A DNA stretch of 64,000 nt from assembly GCF_003144535.1 (NCBI RefSeq), contig NZ_PHFJ01000012.1:114524-178523 (forward strand). Reading direction: 5' to 3'. Below the pieces are notes generated by a model. The model was not told where the DNA came from, ran no database searches, and worked only from the letters and a program-made list of their open reading frames with translations. Every line of letters begins with the position of its first letter. Position 1 is the stretch's first letter. Below are positions 58,451 through 64,000 of the stretch, piece after piece. A program made the translations under genes and the position numbers. The DNA comes from Proteus penneri. Lineage in GTDB: Bacteria > Pseudomonadota > Gammaproteobacteria > Enterobacterales > Enterobacteriaceae.

Positions 58451-59818
58451 ATGCAAAAAGAGAATCAACTTTCACGAGGATTGTCAGGGCGGCACATTCG
58501 TTTTATGGCGCTAGGCTCTGCAATCGGTACAGGTTTATTTTATGGCTCTGCGGCCGCTATTGAGAAAGCAGGCCCAGCTGTATTGCTTGCTTATCTTATT
58601 GGTGGGGCGGCAGTATTTATGGTTATGCGTGCATTAGGTGAAATGGCTGTTCATCATCCTGTTGCGGGCTCTTTCTCACAATATGCTAGCCATTATATGG
58701 GGCCCTTAGCGGGATTTCTAACTGGCTGGAACTACGTTTTTGAAATGCTGATTGTTTGTCTGGCTGACGTCACCGCATTCGGTTTTTATATGAAACTCTG
58801 GTTCCCAGATGTTGATCAATGGATATGGGTATTAGGCATTGTTTGCTTTATTGGCGCCTTAAACCTTTGCCATGTGAAGATATTTGGTGAAATGGAATTT
58901 TGGCTTTCTATCGTTAAAGTCACTGCGATTATCGCCATGATAATTGGTGGTATTGTCATTATGATGTATGGCTTTGGCCAACAAACAGAACATCCTATTG
59001 GTATTTCTAACTTATGGGAGTTTGGTGGTTTTATGCCAAATGGCATTGAAGGAGTTATCGCCTCTCTTGCCATTGTGATGTTTGCATTTGGTGGGATTGA
59101 AGTCATTGGTATTACTGCCAGTGAAGCGAAAGATCCTGAGAAAACCATTCCTAAAGCTATCAATGCCGTACCGTTTCGTATCTTATTATTCTATGTTCTA
59201 ACAATATTCATTCTAATGTGTATTTTCCCTTGGCAACAAATCGGCCATAATGGTAGCCCATTTGTACAGATTTTCTCAAATCTCGGGATCAATTCAGCAG
59301 CAAACATCTTAAATCTAGTGGTTATTACAGCCGCAATTTCTGCGATCAACAGTGATATCTTCGGCGCTGGTCGTATGATGTACGGTATGGCTCAAGAAGG
59401 ACAAGCACCAAAATCTTTTATGAAGCTCACCCGTAATGGTGTACCTTGGATGACGGTGCTAGTGATGTCTGTCGTCTTGTTGCTGGGCGTAGTACTTAAC
59501 TACCTTATTCCAGAGCAAATCTTTGTTTTAATCGCCTCTATTGCAACATTTGCAACAGTTTGGGTGTGGTTAATGATTTTACTTTCTCAAGTTGCTATGC
59601 GTCGTAAGATGAGCGCAGAAGAGGTAAAAACACTGAAATTCCCAGTACCATTTTGGCCTGTTGCCCCCGCACTAACCATTGTCTTTATGGCGTTTGTTAT
59701 CGCAATCTTAGGCTATTTTGAGTCAACCAGAATGGCATTGGTTGTCGGTATGGTATGGGTAGCAATTTTAACTATTGGCTACTATGTAGGTATCAAACCG
59801 AGAATGAACCAGAAATAA
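58451..59818 (+). CDS. proY: Amino acid permease, ProY-like
   Basis: A 455-residue APC-family permease. [26 protein letters not shown] at the start and [25 protein letters not shown] near 220 match E. coli ProY well along the whole length. About 12 membrane helices. Substrate is probably proline or another neutral amino acid, by similarity. Confidence 0.85.
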   Translation: MQKENQLSRGLSGRHIRFMALGSAIGTGLFYGSAAAIEKAGPAVLLAYLIGGAAVFMVMRALGEMAVHHPVAGSFSQYASHYMGPLAGFLTGWNYVFEMLIVCLADVTAFGFYMKLWFPDVDQWIWVLGIVCFIGALNLCHVKIFGEMEFWLSIVKVTAIIAMIIGGIVIMMYGFGQQTEHPIGISNLWEFGGFMPNGIEGVIASLAIVMFAFGGIEVIGITASEAKDPEKTIPKAINAVPFRILLFYVLTIFILMCIFPWQQIGHNGSPFVQIFSNLGINSAANILNLVVITAAISAINSDIFGAGRMMYGMAQEGQAPKSFMKLTRNGVPWMTVLVMSVVLLLGVVLNYLIPEQIFVLIASIATFATVWVWLMILLSQVAMRRKMSAEEVKTLKFPVPFWPVAPALTIVFMAFVIAILGYFESTRMALVVGMVWVAILTIGYYVGIKPRMNQK

Positions 59819-59841
59819 GTCGTATTTTTGAGTTAAACAAT

Positions 59842-59876
59842 AAAGGCTGTGGATATTTTCACAGCCTTTTTCTTTA
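59842..59876 (+). terminator. proY terminator
   Basis: AAAGGCTGTG pairs with CACAGCCTTT across an 8-base loop, followed by TTCTTTATT; also suited to the convergent megL gene. Confidence 0.88.
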
Positions 59877-59896
59877 TTATGATTATGTGATTTTCA

Positions 59897-61078
59897 CTAA
59901 ACCAATGCTTGCTTTAAATCAGCAATTAAATCTTCGACATCTTCAAGACCAATTGATAATCGAATTAAACCATCACTAATACCATGCCTTTGTCGTTCTT
60001 CTGCACTATAAGTGGCATGGGTCATTGTGGCAGGATGTTGAGCTAAAGATTCGCAGTCTCCTAAACTCACAGCTCGACTAAAAAGATTTAAACGATTGAG
60101 AAACTCTCTACCTGCTTTAATACCTCCTTTTAACTCAATAGCTATCATGCCACCGGCTAAACGCATCTGGCGTTTGGCAAGTTCATATTGAGGAAAAGAA
60201 GCTAATCCAGGATAATAAATCGTTTCGACTTTAGGATTATCTTCAAGGTATTGTGCTATACGTTGTGCATTTTCGCAGATCTGCTCCATTCTTATCCCAA
60301 GTGTTTTTATTCCCCGCAATATTAATGAAGCATCGTGAGGAGATAAACAAGCCCCTGTCATATCCTTTAAACCCTCAACACGTATTTTATCGGCTAATTC
60401 ATGCGTTGTTATAATCGCGCCAGCCGTTACATCACCATGGCCTGATAAGTATTTGGTCATTGAATGCACAACAATATCTGCACCAAGTCCTAAAGGTTGC
60501 TGTAAATAAGGCGAGCAATAAGTGCTATCTACCATTACTAAAATATTATGTTGATGCGCAATTTCTGATATTTTTGCTATATCACTGACACGCATATTAG
60601 GATTAGCAGGCGTCTCGAAGAAAATGAGCTTTGTTTTCTCTGTAATTGCTTCTTTTAATTTTTCAAGGTTAGTTAAATCAACATGCTTTATTTTAACACC
60701 GAATTTAGCGAGCCCATGATTGAAGAACGTAAAAGTACAACCATAAAGCGTCATATCTGCAATTAATTCATCATCAGGTTTTAGTAACGACCAGCAACTA
60801 GAAGTAATCGCCCCCATTCCTGAAGAAAAGACAATCGCGGCTTCTCCTTTTTCTAATTGAGCTAGACGCTTTTCCAATAAATCGAGTGTTGGATTTGAGA
60901 TCCGAGAATAAAAATGTCCTTTCTCTTTACCTGCAAAACAATCAGCGCCGTATTGTGCCGTTGGAAAAACAAAAGTGGATGTTTGAAAAATAGGAGGCAC
61001 TAATGCCCCCTGAGAATCTAACGGAGAATAGCCATAATGTATTGCTTGAGTATTAAAATGTTTACTAGATTGTCTCAT
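59897..61078 (-). CDS. megL: Methionine gamma-lyase
   Basis: A 393-residue PLP enzyme of the Cys/Met metabolism family. YSRISNPTLDLLEKRLAQLE, SSGMGAITS, and MTKYLSGHGD with the PLP lysine. The TLYGCTFTFF cysteine is the mark of methionine gamma-lyase over cystathionine enzymes. It degrades methionine to methanethiol, ammonia and 2-oxobutyrate, and may also release H2S from cysteine. It lies downstream of a DUF1641 gene and an SQR-like gene. Confidence 0.88.
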   Translation of the reverse strand: MRQSSKHFNTQAIHYGYSPLDSQGALVPPIFQTSTFVFPTAQYGADCFAGKEKGHFYSRISNPTLDLLEKRLAQLEKGEAAIVFSSGMGAITSSCWSLLKPDDELIADMTLYGCTFTFFNHGLAKFGVKIKHVDLTNLEKLKEAITEKTKLIFFETPANPNMRVSDIAKISEIAHQHNILVMVDSTYCSPYLQQPLGLGADIVVHSMTKYLSGHGDVTAGAIITTHELADKIRVEGLKDMTGACLSPHDASLILRGIKTLGIRMEQICENAQRIAQYLEDNPKVETIYYPGLASFPQYELAKRQMRLAGGMIAIELKGGIKAGREFLNRLNLFSRAVSLGDCESLAQHPATMTHATYSAEERQRHGISDGLIRLSIGLEDVEDLIADLKQALV

Positions 61079-61101
61079 AATATTTCCTCACAATTAATTT
61101 T

Positions 61102-61491
61102 CTATTTATGGTTATTTTCTCCAATAATTTGAACTGTTCTTAGAATAATTGAGATCCCTTTGAGGGTATCAGGATTTTTTAACAATGCGAAAGTTGAACC
61201 TAAAGTATATTTTTTATCTTGATAAAGAGATTCTTTCTTTGCCATATTATAAGCAGTACTTAATTCCCATACTGGTATTAATGTTTCTTCAAACGCAACC
61301 GAAAGTTTTTCAACTGTCGCATTATCTATAATATCTATTGAGTCAGATATTAAAGATAATAAATCGACGATATTATCAAAGCGCTTTAATGCTAATAATG
61401 GTCTTGCTTTTTCTAATAAATGTTGAAGATGTAATTTGTCTTCGTCAGATAATAATTGAATATCTGCAGGGCTTAATTTATTTTCACTCAT
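61102..61491 (-). CDS. DUF1641 family protein
   Basis: A 129-residue protein with the DUF1641 pattern: DNIVDLLSLISDSIDIID near 40-58 and LLKNPDTLKGISIILRTVQIIG near the end. DUF1641 genes often neighbour FAD-dependent sulfide:quinone-type reductases. Here it lies 11 bp after such a gene. Mainly helical, no signal peptide. Confidence 0.78.
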   Translation of the reverse strand: MSENKLSPADIQLLSDEDKLHLQHLLEKARPLLALKRFDNIVDLLSLISDSIDIIDNATVEKLSVAFEETLIPVWELSTAYNMAKKESLYQDKKYTLGSTFALLKNPDTLKGISIILRTVQIIGENNHK

Positions 61492-61502
61492 TATTGTATC
61501 CC

Positions 61503-62696
61503 CTATAATAATCCTCTAACGGTTGCCCAATATAAGCCTCGGTTATAACTATTACGTAGTAACCCGCCCAGCTTTGTTGGTGGTGTAGGAGTTACGTCAT
61601 GCTTATAGTCATACTGTAATGGCATACCTGCTGATAATCCCATTTGTGCGACTGCTTGCACGCGACCATCATAAATTGCAGCTGGATAACCATAACGAAG
61701 TTCACCACAGATATTATTTGCAATTACGCCCGCTTGATTATGACAACTACCACCGGCTTTACTAATCGGTAAATCAACCGTATCACCAAGAACATACACT
61801 TGATTTAATCCATAGACCTGCAATGTTTCAGGATCAGTAGGTAACCAGCCTTCACCATTATTATGTTCACTTAAACCTGTATTACGGATCGCCTCAACGG
61901 CAGTAATAGGCGGTGTACTCATAAGGATATCAAATGGCTCTGCCTCGCCTTCTTTTGAGTAAGCTATTTTCTTATCAGGGTCAACATGGCTCAACGTAAA
62001 GCCCCGTTTAGCTTTAATATCTCGCTCAGAGAATACAGCAGGAAGCACTTCACAAACCTCTTGTTGCATAAACAGACAGTTTCTTAAAAGTTGAGCAACC
62101 GTAGGATAGGTATAAACAATTTCAATATTATTTCTCACCCGACGCTGACGAAGAAATTCATCCAGCATCAATGTGGTTTCCATTGGCGCGATCCCACATT
62201 GGTGAGGTACATTGGGCGTTTCAGGGAAGCTAACCGTAATAAATACACGACCCTTTTCAATTTTAGCTAATTTATCAGCAAGTGTTCTAGCCGCTTCATA
62301 TTGGTAAAAATGATTTCCCGCTTCTTTTAAACCCTCAATTCTATGAGGACTAGGAACACAACCTGTTGCTAATACTAAAAAATCATAGTTATATTTTTTA
62401 TTAGATTCGCAGTAAATCACTTTATTATTAAAGTCAAAACGTTCTGCTTTATCGATAACAAATTCAATTTCAGGTCTTAATAAACTTCTTTCTGATCGCA
62501 TTAGCTCTTCTTTTAAAAAAAGATTAAATGCAATATACATAAATGCAGGTTTGTAATAATGATTAGGATTATCTGAAATAAGTGTAATTTTAATTTTATT
62601 TGAAAATATTTCTTCATTTAATTTTTTAGCTAGGATATTAGCAAGAATAGTTCCGCCGGTACCACCGCCAATAATAACTATATTTTTTGCTGGCAT
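61503..62696 (-). CDS. Sulfide:quinone oxidoreductase-like FAD protein
   Basis: A 397-residue flavoprotein. FAD motif VIIGGGTGGTILAN, second motif DFLVLATGCVPSPH, and YVLGDTVDLPISKAG near 300. Cys167 (HQCGIAP) and Cys318 (GSCHNQAG) are placed as redox cysteines of SQR. It would oxidise sulfide to sulfur compounds and feed electrons to quinone. Genes downstream make DUF1641 and methionine gamma-lyase, suggesting coupling of sulfur release to its detoxification. Confidence 0.8.
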   Translation of the reverse strand: MPAKNIVIIGGGTGGTILANILAKKLNEEIFSNKIKITLISDNPNHYYKPAFMYIAFNLFLKEELMRSERSLLRPEIEFVIDKAERFDFNNKVIYCESNKKYNYDFLVLATGCVPSPHRIEGLKEAGNHFYQYEAARTLADKLAKIEKGRVFITVSFPETPNVPHQCGIAPMETTLMLDEFLRQRRVRNNIEIVYTYPTVAQLLRNCLFMQQEVCEVLPAVFSERDIKAKRGFTLSHVDPDKKIAYSKEGEAEPFDILMSTPPITAVEAIRNTGLSEHNNGEGWLPTDPETLQVYGLNQVYVLGDTVDLPISKAGGSCHNQAGVIANNICGELRYGYPAAIYDGRVQAVAQMGLSAGMPLQYDYKHDVTPTPPTKLGGLLRNSYNRGLYWATVRGLL

Positions 62697-62880
62697 TTTA
62701 TTTCCTATATCTAGTGATATTAGATAGACAAAAAAAGTATAGTAAATGATGTTAATATAACAAATAGATTAAATAGATAGGTTAGTTAAGTCTAGTATAG
62801 TTATATTAATAAATAATAAATATAGTTATATAACATTTAAATATTATTAGCTTAATATTTATTAATGTTATCATAACCAA

Positions 62881-63666
62881 TTAATAGAATGTCGCAATTA
62901 AAGGATGATGATCGGATGCATCAGTGATTAACACTTCAGCATTATTTAACGATAGTCCGCGATAAAAAATATAATCTAACGGTTTGCCAAAGGCTTTGGT
63001 ACGCCAATCATTATCAAAAATAACTTCTTTAAGTCCTAATCTTCTCGCAAAGCGTTTTAATACATTGATTCTTGGACGACTCCACGCATTAAAATCCCCT
63101 GCTAAAATAACCGGCCCTTTATGATGCATGATATGAACAGATAAATTGCTCAATTGACGCTGATAAACATCAACTCCAAAACTAAAATTAATCGCATGTA
63201 CATTAATGACCATTAAATGATCACCCGTAATTAATGGATATACCGTAATTAATGCTGATTTGGACAACCGTAAGAAGGGTTCTTTCTCTCTGAGAGGACA
63301 GCAATAGATAGGATGAGAGCTTGATAATGTCATCACTCCTGCAGGATGTTGTTGAAAAGCCAAGGCAGGAACTTGGTCTGCTATTAGATGATGAGCCCCA
63401 GCAAAACGGACAAGCTCTGGTGTAGTTTGCGCTTCTTGTAACAAAAGCAAATGTGTATCTGTTGAAAGTATTTCCAACATATTGCGCCAATTGGGGCGTT
63501 GCTGTTTATAGATATTCCAAACCGCAATTTTTAGAATGCCTTCGGTGTAAAGAGGCATTCCAATAGGTAAAATATCCTTTCTTTCACTTAAAGGCGGGCT
63601 AGGTTCAATCCGCTCAACAGGTTGACCTGCCACAAAACGCACTGAATAAGTCGGTTTTTTCGCCAT
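62881..63666 (-). CDS. yafD: YafD family endonuclease/exonuclease/phosphatase protein
   Basis: A 261-residue EEP-fold protein matching E. coli YafD from start ([15 protein letters not shown]) through [42 protein letters not shown] and a final ASDHHPL. These contain the metal and catalytic residues (E, D-x-N, D-H). Start at 63666 after GAGG. Substrate unestablished. It is near tRNA-Asp, as the aspU - yafD region of E. coli. Confidence 0.93.
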   Translation of the reverse strand: MAKKPTYSVRFVAGQPVERIEPSPPLSERKDILPIGMPLYTEGILKIAVWNIYKQQRPNWRNMLEILSTDTHLLLLQEAQTTPELVRFAGAHHLIADQVPALAFQQHPAGVMTLSSSHPIYCCPLREKEPFLRLSKSALITVYPLITGDHLMVINVHAINFSFGVDVYQRQLSNLSVHIMHHKGPVILAGDFNAWSRPRINVLKRFARRLGLKEVIFDNDWRTKAFGKPLDYIFYRGLSLNNAEVLITDASDHHPLIATFY

Positions 63667-63843
63667 TAGCAACCTCAGGTAAACAGCAAGATCTCTTGCT
63701 ATAGCTAAAGTATACCAAAGGCAAGCTTCACTCTCACCCTTTAAAAGGACATCATTATCAACAAAAGTAATTATTTTTATACATAATAGTTATGTTTACT
63801 TAAAATTATCTGATTAATTTATACTTTTTTCTAAATTTTAAGC

Positions 63844-63874
63844 AAAAAAAAACCTAAGTCTAATGACTTAGGTT
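63844..63874 (-). terminator. tRNA-Asp terminator
   Basis: AACCTAAGTC pairs perfectly with GACTTAGGTT across a TAAT loop, followed by a T run on the minus strand; 10 bases beyond the tRNA end. Confidence 0.9.
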
Positions 63875-63883
63875 TCTTAATGT

Positions 63884-63960
63884 TGGCGGAACGGACGGGA
63901 CTCGAACCCGCGACCCCCTGCGTGACAGGCAGGTATTCTAACCAACTGAACTACCGCTCC
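63884..63960 (-). tRNA. tRNA-Asp (GUC)
   Basis: Minus strand reads GGAGCGGTAGTTCAGTTGG, then the anticodon loop CTGTCAC (GTC), the GGTTCGAGTCC T-arm and encoded CCA. 77 nt, cloverleaf intact. Position and a following terminator fit the distal tRNA-Asp of an rRNA operon that would lie to the right. Confidence 0.98.
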
Positions 63961-63973
63961 GCGTATTCTTTTC

Positions 63974-64000
63974 GCGATTAATGTTATTTAACATTAACGC
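63974..64000. repeat. Inverted repeat upstream of tRNA-Asp
   Basis: GCGATTAATGTTA and TAACATTAACGC are nearly perfect complements, just 5' of the tRNA. Without a T run it may be an RNA processing stem between 5S rRNA and the tRNA. Confidence 0.5.

Overview
The window looks like a chromosomal segment of Proteus (Morganellaceae). It is AT-rich, and the gene order mutS - rpoS - nlpD - pcm - surE - truD - ispF - ispD - ftsB - cysCNDG - cysHIJ - queD - queE is an enterobacterial backbone. A chaperone-usher fimbrial operon with MrpJ-type regulators is typical of Proteus. Species cannot be fixed from the window alone.

Layout. 1-13 kb: the 5' end of fdrA, a DASS dicarboxylate transporter, a leftward fimbrial operon (major pilin, chaperone, usher, two minor pilins, a GTG-started MrpJ-like regulator, a putative adhesin, a second MrpJ-like regulator), a VanW-family protein, a Dyp peroxidase and a small lipoprotein. 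13.2-35.55 kb: a genomic island of about 22.3 kb inserted in the 5' end of mutS. It is bounded by a 20-bp direct repeat lying inside the mutS coding sequence. The native mutS promoter and first codons remain at the left end, and the island supplies a replacement promoter and start at the right end, next to its tyrosine integrase. 35.5-64 kb: mutS and the conserved backbone, then cysteine/sulfate assimilation, queuosine genes, a ProY-like permease, a methionine gamma-lyase / DUF1641 / sulfide:quinone-reductase-like cluster, yafD and tRNA-Asp.

Island cargo, left to right: a Fic protein with a convergent YhfG-like antitoxin; a four-gene leftward operon (unknown protein, fused HTH + ImmA/IrrE metallopeptidase, nucleotidyltransferase of the cGAS/OAS-like fold, PD-(D/E)XK-like DUF6602 protein) that looks like a nucleotide-signal defence system; a replication module (a family-A polymerase palm protein, a Rep_trans-like initiator, a repeat-bearing leader peptide, AlpA, and a ribbon-helix-helix-like protein facing five palindromic operators); a cysteine-peptidase-like protein with a DUF2787 protein; Mu-like regulators; a free-standing FtsK-gamma-like protein; an Mrr-like endonuclease; a complete type I restriction system; an IS1016-like remnant; and the integrase.

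Three observations stand out. (1) MutS carries Val in place of the invariant Walker-A glycine just before the catalytic lysine, which predicts loss of mismatch repair. (2) cysI is broken by one extra G in a G run, the kind of lesion mismatch-repair loss produces. (3) The island contains two assemblies I do not recognise as described systems: the nucleotidyltransferase/DUF6602 operon, and the family-A-polymerase plus Rep module. Functional statements for these are inferences from motifs and gene order.
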